NCBI GenBank assembly: GCA_019916065.1
Contig: CM034243.1
Location: 31,336,147 to 31,400,146 of the forward strand
Length of the DNA: 64,000 bases
Reading direction: 5' to 3'
Origin: Vitellaria paradoxa
Taxonomy: Eukaryota > Streptophyta > Magnoliopsida > Ericales > Sapotaceae
Made by a program: the position numbers and the translations under genes. The notes below the pieces were generated by a model. It saw only the letters and a list, made by a program, of their open reading frames with translations. It was not told the DNA's origin and did no database searches. Positions 1 to 31,126 of this stretch are shown one piece after another (the first letter of the stretch is position 1; every line of letters starts with the position of its first letter).

Positions 1-514
1 ATTTTAAAAACCACAAAGGTGCTTCGTGTATTATCATTAAATCTTAAGGGTAATCAATATAATTTACAAAAAAAAAAAAAAAAGTTTTGAAGTGAGATAC
101 GCGAGAAAACTCATAAGTTATGTTTGATAAAATGATGGGATATAAATAATATCATATATAACATATAATATCAATTTAGGTATTTAGTTTGTGGGATATG
201 AAATGGACTAAGAGCTATTTGACAGAAGATTTGAAATGATATAATTTAGACATTTGGACTATAATGGAAATTAATCTAAATATGAGGTTACACAATACTA
301 CTTTTTCTTGTGATATTATATACCCTATTTTGAGAAATAAATAGTCAAACTCCGGACTTCATGTTAGGAGTATTTGTGCACAGTTAAAAACCGAACAAAG
401 TTGAAGTCAAGGTAACTAATCCAATACCCTTTTCCAAAGACCCCAATCAAAAACAGCAATTGGTACATATTTCAACTAGGTGAGTTTCCAAGTAATGAGT
501 TTCTTGTAACGTAC

Positions 515-18631
<18,117 letters not shown>

Positions 18632-18676
18632 GATATTCCAAGTTGAAGATATGCCTCAAAAGTCGAGGTGCTCCCC

Positions 18677-18686
18677 TTTTTATATA
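18677..18686 (-). promoter_or_regulatory. TATA box of gene A
   Basis: TATATAAAAA followed by GGGG on the minus strand, about 45 bases upstream of the gene A ATG at 18631. Spacing and sequence fit a plant core promoter with a very short 5' leader. No comparable TATA box is obvious upstream of gene B. Confidence 0.55.
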
Positions 18687-19493
18687 CATTAATTAATTAA
18701 TGCAACAACAGTATTTAAAACAGTACAGTTTTTTTTATTTTATTTATTTATTTTCGGTGGTTGTTGTGGTTGTTGCAGTATAAAGGCATTTGCAAATTAA
18801 AAAAATTAAAACAAAAATTATGATTTGAATAATTTTTTGATTTGGAGTTCAACTATCAAACTTCATCTTTTAGAAATTGATAGTCCGTTTAAAAGAATTT
18901 TTGTTCATTTGAACGGATTTTTGCGTCAAAATTTTAAATTTTGAATTTATTTGAACAAATTTTTCGTTCATTTAAATGAATTTATGTCAAAATTTTTTTA
19001 AAACTTAATTTTAAGTTGTTGAAAAGTTTTGAAATTTGTAGAAATAGTACTAGGAATTTATAAAAATTTTATTAAAATTTGTAAAAATTTTTTGAGATAT
19101 ATAGAAATATATAAATTTATAAGAATTTTTGTGAAATACAAAATAGACGCAATGTGTTAAAAATTTTTAAAACTTTTCATTAATTTTTTGATGTTTTTTA
19201 AAACACTAAACGCCCCAATATTCAAAGCCACAAAAATGTCTGGAACTGGCAGGCATAATGGCAAGCGTTTGAAGTAAATAAAATAATATAAAATTTTATA
19301 AATTTTTATAAATATAAATTATGAGATTATAAAATTTAAATTTTTATTTATTATATAAATTATAAAATATTAATTTTTATAATTTATACAATTTTAAACG
19401 CACCGGATAATGGCCACCCCCGGCCACTCCAAGCTTTTAGCCATTATACCATTAAACCCACTTATATATATGCATATTTATACGTGTGTACTT

Positions 19494-19595
19494 GCACTAA
19501 TTATGGTGCGCACTGGCCGCAAAGTATCAATGGCTGTGTATCTCGCACTAATTGTGGTGCGCACCGTCCGCCAAGTATCAATGGTTGTGCATCTC
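19494..19595. repeat. 51-bp tandem duplication
   Basis: Two units beginning GCACTAATT(A/G)TGGTGCGCAC and ending ATCTC, 51 bases apart and about 87 percent alike by eye. Lies about 0.9 kb upstream of gene A. No gene is evident from 18690 to 20312; the rest is AT-rich. Confidence 0.75.
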
Positions 19596-19729
19596 AAAGC
19601 ACAAAAATATAATTAAATATGCTGAAAATTTAAATTTAAATTTATAAAATAAACGTATATAAAAAATTTTAAAAATAAAAATTATTGATTAAAAGTATTA
19701 AAATATTCATATAATATTTAATAAATGTG

Positions 19730-20165
19730 TAAAATTTTATCACATTTTTAAAAATATTAATTTAAAAATTTTACGTATAAAAATTATTCAAAAAAATATG
19801 AAAAGAATGAGAGATTATATTTTTATATAAATTGTAAAGTGACCGAAAAGACAATCAAAGTAGAGGGATAAAGAAGTAAACTTGACTATTGAATAAATCT
19901 AATAGTTAAAAATATGTAAATGTCAAATTATAAGTTATATTATTATATAGTAAAATTTTATTACATTTTTTTAAAATATTAATTTAAAAACTTTAATGTA
20001 TAAAAAATATTCAAAAAAAACTAAGAAGAGTAAGAGATTATATTTCCATGTAAACTGAACAAAAAGACAATCAAAGTAGAAAGAGAAAGAAGTAATTTTG
20101 ACTATTGAATAAATCTTATAGTTAAAAATATAAAAATATCAAATTATGAGCTATATTGTCATATA
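19730..20165. repeat. Two tandem ~217-bp AT-rich units
   Basis: AAAATTTTATCACATTTTT through GACAATCAAAGTAGA recurs about 217 bases later with small changes (GACAATCAAAG at about 19850 and 20067). No coding potential. Confidence 0.65.
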
Positions 20166-20312
20166 GATGGTCTTTCCTAGGGTGGACATGGATTAGGCTA
20201 GGTTAGATCTGGTTGGACTCATTCGAATTGAGTCTTTAAGCACCGGGCCAAGACCCGACCCGATACCAAGCTGAAATTATGAACCCAAGTCCATCCATAT
20301 GGAAAATTAAAA

Positions 20313-21728
20313 GGAGTTTTTGGAGGCCGGTCACTATTTATGGACTTATAAAGATTTAAGTCATACCCAAAAAACTTGTTTGTAAATAAGTCACACTTGC
20401 AACAAAAAGACAAAAAAAGACATCACGTGTTTTTCACCACATTTCAAAACTGTCAGTTTTATTCGAAAATAGTGCACGCTTCACTCATAACTTTTGCGAC
20501 TTTCCATCTTCTTTACAAAGCAAGTAAAATCGATTTTTGGAAATAAAATCAAAACTGTTTGGAAAAAACCTAAATCGATCATCATTCCTAAGTATCTTTA
20601 TCTTTTCTGATTTTGAAACAGTACCGGTACTGTTTTGAAAATAACTCAAAATGCTAATCAACCCCATGGATTTCTCTTGCCCAAAACTTGTCATCTGTTT
20701 ATAATTCATGGTGCTATTTTGAAAACAGTACCGATAAAACAGTACCGGTACTGTTTTAGACCGGTACTGTTTTCATACTGCCTAAAAAATATCGATCGAT
20801 ACATAACACAAACCAATCATATGAGCCAACAGCATCATATTTTTTGAAACAGTACCAGTACTGTTTTGAAAATAGCTCAAAAAGCCTATCGGCCCCATAG
20901 ATTTCTCTTACCTTTAAAACTCGTCATCTGCTTATAATTCATGGTGCTGTTTTGAAAAAAGTACCGATAAAATAGTACCGGTACTATTTTGGACTGGTAC
21001 TGTTTTCATATTACCTAAAAAACATCAATCGATACATAATACAAACCAACCATACGAGCCAACATCATCATATTTTTTGAAATAGTACCAGTACTGTTTT
21101 GAAGATAGCTCAAAATGTTGTTCGGCCCCATAGATTTCTCTTGCCCTTAAAACTCGTCATCTGCTTATAATTCATGATGCTGTTTTAAAAACAGTACCGG
21201 TACTATGTTGAAAACAATACCGGTACTGTTTTGGACTGGTACTGTTTTCATACTGCCTAAAAAATATCAATCGATACATAACACAAACCAACCATACGAG
21301 CCAACATCATCATATTTTTTGAAACAGTACCGGTACTATTTTGAAGATAGCTCAAAACGCCAATCGGCAAAATCAATCCATGAAGAAGATAGGCCTATCT
21401 TCTTAATATCTTCATGACTAAAACTGTAACTAATGAAACTGAAAACAAGAAAAGAAAAAAAAAACAGAAGAAGCGTGATTCTCGGTAAACCATAACTTCA
21501 CATGATTTTCAGAATTCCCGGAAATAACTTGTGTAACTTTGTTATAGAAATAAAGGATATTATCGGTATATTAGAAACTATATTTAAAACAAACTCGTGA
21601 GACCCACTCAAAAGTGTGATTTAAATACAAAACTTTTCACATTAATGTGACTTAAAAGTAATACTTTTTTTTGGGTGTGACTAATAACTTTAAAAGATTA
21701 CAAAGTATGACTTGGATACAATTTTTCG
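20313..21728. mobile_element. Dispersed element with CAGTACCGGTACTG tandem repeats, copy 1
   Basis: Its left end (TTTTTGGAGGCCGGTCAC onward, about 300 bases) and right end (CGTGATTCTC to ACAATTTTT, about 280 bases) match those of 54245-55847, while the middle differs. The centre holds about 3.3 units of ~235 bases (starts near 20615, 20846, 21079, 21321), each with CAGTACCGGTACTG palindromes and a CTTATAATTCATG segment. AAATTAAAA flanks both sides (20304-20312 and 21729-21737), a possible 9-bp target duplication. I see no transposase and no long terminal inverted repeat. Possibly a non-autonomous DNA transposon of Mutator or hAT type. Confidence 0.6.
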
Positions 21729-22029
21729 AAATTAAAATCTAAGTCCGTCTACTGGGCTGAATGATAAAACATTAAAAAAAACATAAGAATCATACAAAAA
21801 TAACTAATAACTTGTTCATTGTATAAAATAAGTACCATAGTAAACAAAGATTTGTTAGAATGGCAAAAAACATATAAGAATAATAGGTTATAAATTCATC
21901 AAATAAAAAAATAAAGAAAGAGAGAAATATAATTAGATTTTTAGCCAATTCTTTTTTTTTTCCTTTTTTTTGTTCTAAAATTAATAACCTACACATAATC
22001 TAAAATTAATAATTTACACATAACTGACC

Positions 22030-22270
22030 GAAGAGATCTAACACTGATTCGCCAATGAGATTAGAGGGTTTCGGGAAGAGAGAGTGAGAGATACTGAGAA
22101 GAAAGAGTAAGACAGAGAAGAGTGAAGAGCGAAGGCCGAAGAAATGAAGAAAATAGATGAAGAAGAGAGAGAGAGTAAGAGATACAGAGTTTGTGTTACA
22201 GACTAAGAAGAGAGGAAGACCAACTAAGTGTTTGGGCTAGGGTTTGTGGGCGAAGAGAGAAAGAGCGAGG
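22030..22270. other. Purine-rich GA tract
   Basis: About 240 bases dominated by GAGAGA/GAAGAA words with no coding frame. It could be a former 5' leader or a degenerate microsatellite. Confidence 0.4.
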
Positions 22271-22285
22271 CTAGGGTTTGTGTGT

Positions 22286-23060
22286 AGGGATGTAAATAGG
22301 TATGATACTCGTCTAATTAGCCAATCCTATTACCGAACTCATTTATTTTTTATTTACCATTGCCGTCCCAAACTTGCTTTTTTTTTTTTTTAGTTGGAAT
22401 CTCAAGTCCGTCCCATCCCAAACTTGTAAAACTTGTCCCAAACTTACAAGGCTCACTCATGTTAATTGGTCAAATTGCCCGTTAAATACCTAATTTGAGA
22501 TAAAAATTAGTAAGTGACAAAAATGTTAAATTTATTAAATTGAACAAATTCATTAGTCAGAGGGCCTCCAAATTTTTTTGAAAGGTAAAAAAAATATATT
22601 ATAAATAGTAGAAATCAATGCACAAAATATACATGGGCATACCTCTAAAACAATACAATACGAATCACAGTTCATAAAAGATATTCAAACCCAATATAGA
22701 ATAATTCATGACATGTGAAAATAATACACAACAAATCATAAATTAAACAAGTCCAGAGAAACTATCCCAACAAATCTAAGAGTATTGCTATGCTTTTTTT
22801 TTTAATTCTAGGGATAAAATGATAAATATATAAATATACATTTTATTTTATTTTATTTTATTTTATTAAAATAGGTACTTAAAGGGTATCCTACAAGTAT
22901 CAGGTACCATGCAGGCAAATCTTAAACCCATCCCAAACCCGCATGGGTATTAAATTTCAATCCCAAAATTGTTCCAATCTTATTAGGGTGTTTCCCAATG
23001 AGTTTTTATTGGGTTCAGTGGAGTCGGGTACCCTCGTGTACCCGTCTCAATGATATCCCT
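22286..23060. mobile_element. Terminal-inverted-repeat DNA element (hAT/Mutator-like, non-autonomous)
   Basis: Starts AGGGATGTAAATAGG and ends ATGATATCCCT, partly inverted copies of each other. It is flanked by TTTGTGTGT and TTTATGTGT, a possible 8-9 bp duplication with one difference. The AGGGATG terminus is common in plant hAT-like MITEs. The interior has CCCAAACTTG and GGGTACC-type words but no transposase. Confidence 0.5.
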
Positions 23061-23084
23061 TTTATGTGTTAGGGGGTATAGGGT

Positions 23085-23287
23085 TTTCGGCTGACTCGCT
23101 TATTAATCTTGGGCTGGGTTGAGTTAGGCTGGGCTGCGATACCTAAACCCAATACTAGCCCAAAAATAGATCGAGCCTAAAAATTGGCCCAGCCCAGCCC
23201 TATGGGCTAAATTCTCAAACCCAAGTCTTAAAATATTGGGCTAGACTAAATGGGTTATTCGAGCCAGCAAGCCGATATCCATCCCTA
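23085..23287. repeat. Inverted-repeat GGGCTGGG segment
   Basis: CTTGGGCTGGGTTGAG on the left and GCCCAGCCCAGCCCTATGGG to CTCAAACCCAAG on the right are opposed copies around a short loop, ending CCATCCCTAG. Similar GGGCTGGGC/GGGCCGGGC stretches occur at 60600 and 60850. Probably a hAT-like MITE. Confidence 0.4.
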
Positions 23288-23627
23288 GTCTTCCTTCTAT
23301 TTGAAGCTTAAAAATATATAAGGTTTCACGAAAGTCACATAATAATTTATTGATATAAATATATATTTAAATATTATTTTTATATTTTCTAAAATTGACA
23401 TTTCTCTCCCTCGCTTTCCCGTCCCACTTTGGAATTGCGTGAGTTAGGGATTTCACCTCAAGGGACAATTTGGGTAAATGTTACCTCCCATCCTTCTTAG
23501 TCATAATTTTTACAACCAAATTGAAGTTTCTCAACAAGGCTGAGAAAAAAAGTTAGTTTTTTTTCTTTTAATAATTGACTATATTAGTTACTTATTGAAA
23601 AGTTACTTTTTTTTTTTTTTTTTGGTG

Positions 23628-23810
23628 TTTGGAAAGAGAAAAAAGTTAACTTTTTAGTACTTGACTTTTTAATTTTTAGTTAATTTGATATTTTTGCCTT
23701 TCAAAAATAAGAAAAAAGTTAATTATAAAAAGATAAATGTAAGCATTTAAAAAAAAATAAAAAAACCTAATAGTTAGTAGCTCATTTTTCACAAACGAAC
23801 ACTAAAACTA
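23628..23810. mobile_element. MITE-like 'GTTAATTTTTAGT' family, copy 1
   Basis: AT-rich segment with GGTGTTTGGAAA on one side and ACAAACGAACACT on the other, containing a TTTTAGTTAATTTGATATTTTTGCCTTTC stretch related to segments at 32745-32950, 51545-51740 and 53145-53303. No coding sequence. Confidence 0.35.
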
Positions 23811-23979
23811 GTGCCACGTCATTAAATGCAACAATTATCTTGTCGTATCCACATCAATGTCCATATCGGTGCCATATTTAATTTGAGAGTGTTGTAATTA
23901 CTTCTGATTGTAAAATCCTTTTCAAGCAAAGCAGAGGACTGAAGTTGCCCCCGACTGCAAGGGCTGAAGTCGGGGCATA

Positions 23980-24500
23980 AAATGACGCCGTTTAGTTTTT
24001 TTGTACCCTGGAGGGTAGGGGGACGATTCAAAAATCTAACACCGCAAAACCCTAAGGCTCTGTCAAACTGAGAGCTCTCTCTTACTAGCGCGCACGCTTA
24101 TGTTAGGCCCTACGGTTCGCTACTCCGATGCCGACATCGGTGTCAGCGCCACAGTGCTGTAATCAATGTCTTTGCCATACTAGCTGTTATTGCCTCTCTC
24201 ACTCTCATTACCATCTTAGCTCTCAATCTAACCATCAATAATAACTTAGGTACGAAATTTTTGCTCTCGATTTCAGTTTATCTCATCTCTCTTATATCTT
24301 TTCTCACTCTTTCTCACGGAAAGCCCTAACCCATCTCTTATTTCTCTATCAGCTTTTGATTCTCGCCATCAACTGCTAACGTCATTGAAAGTCCATACTT
24401 CCATTCGTCGATTGTCACCGAAAGCTAAAGCCGATGCCATTCCTCGATCATCAACGACCTCGGTACCAAATTTCAGATTTTGGATTTATTTTATTTTATT
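23980..24500 (+). other. Promoter- or leader-like island without a gene
   Basis: Contains ATGACGCCGTTTAG near 23982 and a CGCAAAACCCTAAGG telo-box near 24045, words typical of plant housekeeping transcription starts. They are followed by about 400 bases of relatively GC-rich, CT-rich DNA. No frame of useful length or recognisable product follows. It could be a captured promoter, a dead gene start or a non-coding transcript start. Confidence 0.3.
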
Positions 24501-25104
24501 TCATTTTTGCTTTGGGAATTTTGGAATTTTATACCTACGACTGAGGTGAAAATGGGGTTAACATTAGTTCTTTTTGATTTTTTATTCTAAATTCGATCTT
24601 CGATACTCTATATATATATATATATATCTGTGTGTCTGTGAAATTTACTGAAAATTAAATTTTTTTACAAGAAATTGATTTTTAAGGAAAACTTAATTAC
24701 TTTCGGGCCAAGCCATAAACACTGCTACCATTCACTGAGCCTAAAAATTTTATCCCATTTTGTCTGAAAAAATGTTAAAAGAAAAAACTTAAAATCTAAA
24801 ATATGTAGATTGTCCCTGCAAACTAGCAGAAGTTGATCTCCACTACTAATATTTGTATCTTTGTAATTGTTACTAGCATATATCTTATCTCTGTAATACT
24901 TTATGATTGTGCACATATAATGTTATATTCTCATGATTTTACAAATGGTTTTAAGTGTTCCATTTACATAAATCCCATAAGTTATTATGAAATGAATTGA
25001 CTTATACATTTATGGAATTTTATAGGTTTTGGTGATCCATTTGAGGAAGAAATATGAGAATTTGAGCTAAAAGGGGAAAGAACAGAAACTACGATAAGAG
25101 AAGG

Positions 25105-25352
25105 AGCTGATGGGCACCCTCACATCTACCATGGGTGCCCTACAGGTGTCATGGGCGCCCCACTATTCATCAGCACCAACTGAGAGGTAATTCATTAAAC
25201 AGCTAGGAACACACCAACCATGGGCGCCCTACTATTCATCAGATGGGCGCCCACCGAGAGGGGGATTGGAGCTGCTGAGTAGAGCTACTCATTGAGGACT
25301 TTCATCAAACAGTAGGGTCATGGGCGCCCCACATCCATCATGGGCACCCATC
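25105..25352. repeat. Cluster of ATGGGCGCCC-like words
   Basis: Seven or so occurrences of an (A)TGGG(C/T)(G/A)CCC(C/T)AC word within 250 bases, separated by unequal spacers (CTACAG, ACTATTCATCAG, ACCGAGAGG). The core GGGCGCCC is palindromic. It lies just upstream of a CCCTATATAAATAGGGG box (about 25412), so it may be the U3 region of an unclassified LTR. Confidence 0.55.
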
Positions 25353-25404
25353 CTCTATTTTAGTTTACTTTACTTGAAATGTGTTACCTATTTTGCCTTT
25401 TGTC

Positions 25405-26590
25405 ATAACCCTATATAAATAGGGGAGTTTCAGAACATGGAGGAGGCTTCCCTCTTTTCTCCCATCTCTCTCTTTACACACTTCTTCCCTGTTCATTAGA
25501 TTAGGTTAGGGTTAGGATTTAAGTTTTAAGTTCGTTGTTCAAGATTGCTACTCTATTTGTAAGTTTTACTTTCATATTTTAATTTTAAGTTAAGTATTCA
25601 GCTTTTTCTCTTTGCGCGTTCAATCTTACTTTGTTTCAATGGCATGCTTCTTATTTCTTCTTTGTGATTTCGCTATGACTACGTTAGGCTAGTTTTATTC
25701 TTGGCTTCAAGCCATTGAAAGTATTGTGGTTGGTTTTGGTTTAATCAGATGTAAATGGTTTTCACGAAAATATTTTTCATGACTTTCAATTGCAATCTCT
25801 TGGTAAAGCTAGGGTTCTTTCGAAACCTGCTCGCTCGTGTTACAATCGTAGCTTGGTTACAATTTTTCACTTGTGCACACCAAATGTTCGGTTCAATGTC
25901 TCGGTGAGTCAGAAATTTATTTTCCAAAACCCAAATTAGATTTTCCTATGAAATCAAGTTACCCGTGTTACAATCTTTATTTGGTAACGAATTTTTACTC
26001 GTGCATATCAAGTGTTTGATTCAATGGCCCAGTGACTTAGAACTTATTTCTTTTTTTAAAACCAAAATATAGGCTTTCTTACGAAATCGACTCACCTGTG
26101 TTATACTCAAAGCTTGGCGGCACTTATGCACACTAGGTGTTTGAGTCAATGTCCCGGTGAACTTGAAACTATTTTCAAAAGCCTCTACTCAATTTGAGAT
26201 TCCACAAATCATATTTTAAAGAACATCTTTCGACCCAACAACCCATGTGCAGTTTGTTGAGTTATTAATGTATTTGAGAGAACCATTGTCACCCCAATAC
26301 CTGATTTGGCTTGTAGTCAAGATTGTTTTAGTTAATATTATTTCTAATGCTTTCGTTTTAATTTAATTCCTTCACTTCACCATCCTCAACTAAACCCATA
26401 TCTAAGCATTCCCATAATCCAAATTTAGTTAAGGTTAAATTAGGTTTACCTACTAACGAAGAGAACAAGTCTAGAGCTTTTAATAAAGCCGTCCCTATAG
26501 AGATGACCTCGGTTCTCAACGAGTAAGACTATGACCACCCTCTTGCACTTGAGAGGCACAACCCGAACATATTTTAGGGTCGATCACTTT
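25405..26590 (+). repeat. Transcribed-repeat-like segment with 3 x ~130-bp tandem units
   Basis: A TATATAAATAGGGG box is followed by CT-rich leader-like sequence. From about 25815 three tandem units of roughly 130 bases follow (anchors GTGCACACCAAATGTT, GTGCATATCAAGTGTT, ATGCACACTAGGTGTT; each then GTC/GGC CC.GTGA). The segment ends near AGGGTCGATCA. No protein domain is seen. Probably part of an old LTR retrotransposon (LTR plus leader); family unknown. Confidence 0.35.
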
Positions 26591-26599
26591 ACACCCATT

Positions 26600-29589
26600 T
26601 TTATACACTTAATCCAATTAGTGTTTTATTTAAAAATGGATTTCCTACTTGTTTGATATATTTAAGTTAACATAACATGCCAAATCCAAAAAATTAAATT
26701 TCAATTTGATTCGAAATCAAATAGAAAATTAAAATAGAGGGTTATGATTGTTTAATATTAATTATATATGATTATATGCTTAACATGCCCAACAATTAAC
26801 GAAAGAGGAAATGAAAATTGAGAAAAATAACTTAGAAATAATGGATGAATTGGTAGAGAATGGAGTGAACATAATTTTTACAGCAGCTCGACCAATTTGA
26901 CAGAATATTGAAACACACTCAAATAGTGATCTGGTTTTAATTTGTCCTATGAAATTAGAGAGAGAGAGAGGGGGGGTAGAAGTAATGCTTGTCTTTTTTT
27001 TTTTCATTAGGCTTGTATTGAGATGTATATATACACCATGCATTTTCTAAACAAACTAAAATTCTCTGAAGAATCAAATCAAAAATTACAATTAGCATCA
27101 TCATATGTTCTGATCAAACTAACTTTCCCTAAAATGAAGTATAGATATTTCCAATGATTCCAAGAGAAAGTGACAGAATCTTCAAGCTCAAAAAACATAT
27201 CACTAATTTGTCTTATGTTTGCGGTACATATATTGTGTGTGCTTTGAATTATATAAATTAGTATAAATTTATAAAAATTATAACCTCTCATAATCCGTAT
27301 TGTGAGAAAATTTAAATTTTGTAGAGAATTGTAGAAATTTGAAATACTCTAAACACACCCATTACAATGAAAGTTACTCCACTCATCTCTATAAAAGTCA
27401 GCTTTCTACTATTGCATACTCCCATTGTAGTAGCTTAGGCATGTTTGGCCGTGGAGTTACTGACCACTTTGCAGATGTGTAATTGAATAAATCCCTAAGT
27501 ATAAAAGTGTGCGGTATAGTTTTTACCTAGTGAGTCTAGGATCATATTCACAGAGAATTTTAAGATTGAGCACCAGGTTTTCAAAATTCTTCTATCTACT
27601 AACTTCTTTTTAAAAACGAGAAAAGAATATTGGTTTGAGTTTTGAAAAGTGTTGATTAACTAACTAATAACCAAATAAAGTAAATTGTAAAAATTATACC
27701 AAATTAAAATTTAAGAACTTAAATTACTTCTATTCTAGTTAATAGAAAAGCAAGATTCAAAATTAAATTAAACTAGAACAACGAAAGTAATAAAACTACG
27801 CATTCAAGATAATTAAATATCTTGATCCAACTTACAATTCAGGTGGATTCCTTATTCTCTAATTAGATACATTTTCTTATCTCAATTTACAGCTCACGTA
27901 TAAAAAAAGTAAATCGGAAAATATTATCGTTAAAATAATTATTCAAAAGCATAATTTTAGAATCACGTTTAGGATAAGAAAACTGGAAAAATATTCAATA
28001 AGCTCGTCTTTAGTCCAAATCTCTTTTTGTTTATTTCAAAATATGAAAAAAGTTTTAATCAAGTAATGTTATCAAAGATTTTAATGAAACATGATCGAGG
28101 TTAAAAGTTTTTAAAAGCTTTTGGAAAAAAAAAGATTTAGAAAAAGGAACCCTAGCGTACAAGTTTTATGTTACATACGAGGATTCAATTATATCTAATC
28201 ATTAAATATAGACCCATCCATCATTGATGGGTTGAATCAAGAATAAAAATCTAGCCTAGCATGGAGGTAGTAATAAAACTGTAAATAAAAGAGAAAACGG
28301 AAAGAAAACGAACTCCATTAATAAAGTGTTGAATGAAACTATAATATATTGATGCATTTACCAACTTGAATCCGTAAAATGAAGCTAAAAAAATATCTCT
28401 AAACTAACCTATATTAATGAAAAATTGAATCTAAAAAAATCAATACAGAGAAATCCTACGTTTGCCATCACAAAATATGTATTTATAAGCATGAAACAAA
28501 ACCCTTAACCTAGTTTTTATTGCGCATTAATAGCTGTTGCTGTTCGGATAACCCAACAAAGTGTCCGAATTGCAGGTTCAATCTTCGGCTCCAACACAAA
28601 AGTTGTATCTCTTCGAGTCTTGTTTTCAATCCAAAAAGAACTGTATTAATCGGAGTTATGAGTGAAAAGTTATGACCAAAATACTGAAAGGGTGTCATGC
28701 TGAATTATCCACAGAATTTCGAATTGTGCAACTTTGCAAGCTAATTTTGGGGTAGATGGAGACCTTTTTTGAACTTGGGCTCTTCATGAAAGTTGTATCT
28801 AAGAATGTGTACTTGGTTTTGGACTTTTGAATTACCTTAATTGGGTCTTGAAAACTCAAGATATGCCCTAAATCCTATGGTAATTAGGATTATTTAGCTT
28901 TCCAGTCTTGACTTCTAAGCAATGTTTCAAAACTCAAACGAACTCAAATTTTGTTTCATAATAACTTTCTGAAAAGCTTGAGATATCTATTACAACTGTG
29001 CTGAAGATTACTTTTAATTTCTGGAATTCCTCCTACGTAAAAAATGCATCCATCCCATTCCAACAAGTTATTTTAGTGTATTTTCTACTGAAACATGCAT
29101 AAATGAACAAACTAATATAAATAAATAAGATTAAACTAAAATAAACATATTAAATCACAAATTACCGGTATTAGTATAAAAATCAAAATTTATGATTACG
29201 TTTTTCAAGTGTAACCAGTTACAATGTAATCACAGACAGTATCAAAATTTGCTTTTGAGGCTTAAATTATAGTTTTAAAGAAATTTTAGAAACTAATTTT
29301 GCATTTTTATTTTCTCAAATTCATGCATGACAAAATAAATTATAGTTCAATGTGAAAATATGTAACAAAAATTGGGTGTATATTTACCTTTCAAAATTAA
29401 AAAAAAAAAAAAAAAAAAAAAACAAAGGATGGGTTAAAATATTTTGGAAATGAAGGGAGGTGGACCATTGTATAGATACAATTAAAGAACAAATTATATA
29501 TATCCAATGGTAAAATTGCAAATAAGGGGAAGGCCATGGACCCCCTTAGTCGTGCAATGTTTTCGTCACTGTGTTCAATATTCATTTTA
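26600..29589. other. AT-rich intergenic DNA, no gene seen
   Basis: Short ORFs here lack domains. The stretch near 27510-27560 (GTGTGCGGTATAGTTTTTACC to GGATCATATTCACAGAG) resembles leader sequence often found in old plant LTR elements, but I could not delimit an element. Confidence 0.3.
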
Positions 29590-29743
29590 ATGGGTTGGTT
29601 TGGTTTGAAAAAAAATAATAATAAATTTTATAAATTTCTGTTAACTTTATATCACATCAATTTTTTTTTACTGTACGCATTATAAATTTTTAATTTATCT
29701 CAATTTATCTTAATTTTTCTCACTCCAAACACATCCAATATAT
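29590..29743. mobile_element. Tourist-like MITE, pair member 1
   Basis: GGTTTGGTTTGAAAAAAAATAA at one end and CACTCCAAACACATCC at the other. The internal TATAAATTTCTGTTAACTTTATATCACAT is shared closely with 30933-31082. About 150 bases, non-coding. Confidence 0.55.
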
Positions 29744-30932
29744 AATAATAGGTTCGGGACGGAATCAGTTTGACAATCCCAATTAAACGATAAACGAATT
29801 TTGAATTGGGAAGCTCACTTAAATAATAAACGAGTTTGGAACAGGAATAGAGCACGTAATTAAACGGATTTGAAAATAGGAAAGGTAAATTTTGAGTACT
29901 TTACTCGTCATTCATAATTGAGGTTTATCATTATGGTGGAAATGAAGCGAAGGCGAGGGTGAGAATAAAAATAATTTGGCATGCGTGGAGAATGTACTTG
30001 CGAGTGGAAGTGGTGATGATTGGTATAGTAGAATAAACTATAAATTAAAAAAAAAAAAAAGATTTGAACCACTGACGGTAAATTATTGATTGAAATGATA
30101 ACGTGAGATATTTATATTAGAACTCGTTTGGTAATTCAAAAAATAACGAAAATAATATCAAAAATTTTGTAATTTTTAGTACGATTGATAAAATCATAAA
30201 TTTTCTTATTTTTTTTAATTTGTTACAGTAAAAATAAAATAAAAAGTTGTCACTTTTTTTATTTGTTACAGTAAAAAAATATACTAAACACACAAAAAAT
30301 TACCATTTTTTTGATTTGTTACAGTAAAAAATTTATCAAAACACTCAAAAATTACAAAAAAAAATATTAAAAAATACACTTTATTCAACTAAACAGACAA
30401 AAAAAATTACCAAAAACTGAGTTTTTTTCTTTTTTTGAACTGCCAAGCGCCCTCTTACTCTCATGAAAAGGTGGGCATTTTAACGAGTAATAAAAATAAA
30501 AAATAAAGTAATTTCATAAATATTTCACCAATATTACTCGTTATCTCCGTGGGAGAATAAATTATACTTTCTTGAATTTTTCTCCCAAAATGAGAATACT
30601 TTTTTGTTTCCTATTAGAAGATTAGAGGACGAAATGATCGTTATATTTTCACATTTCAAAAGTATAACTATACAAGATAATAAAATATTTATGTTTAGGG
30701 TGTGTTTGGCGTGTAAAAAATTAATAAATTTTAACAAAAATTATAAATTCATAATTCATGTAATAAGATAAAAATAAGAAATTTTTAAAAATTTTTGATA
30801 TTATTTAATGAAATTCAGAATTCTAAACGAAACCTTATTCCACTCTCATAAAATCAAATTAAACATAATTTAAAAAAAAGAATTTTATTAGTTATATTAA
30901 CTTAATTTTTTTTTCAACGTTAGTTTTTTATA

Positions 30933-31082
30933 TAGGATTCGTTTGGTTTGAAAAAAAATAACAAAAAATTCTATAAATCTCTGTTAACTTTATATCACAT
31001 TAACTTTTTTCTTTCAGTATTACGAACTCTCAATTTATCTCAAATTTTCTCACTTTTTTTTACTCCAAACACACTCAAATTT
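30933..31082. mobile_element. Tourist-like MITE, pair member 2
   Basis: CGTTTGGTTTGAAAAAAAATAAC to TACTCCAAACACACTC, with the same internal CTCTGTTAACTTTATATCACAT as 29590-29743. Same size, same orientation. Confidence 0.55.
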
Positions 31083-31126
31083 AACCCTAGCTCCTAGCTA
31101 GGTTAAAGCATAGCCTTTTGTACGTA

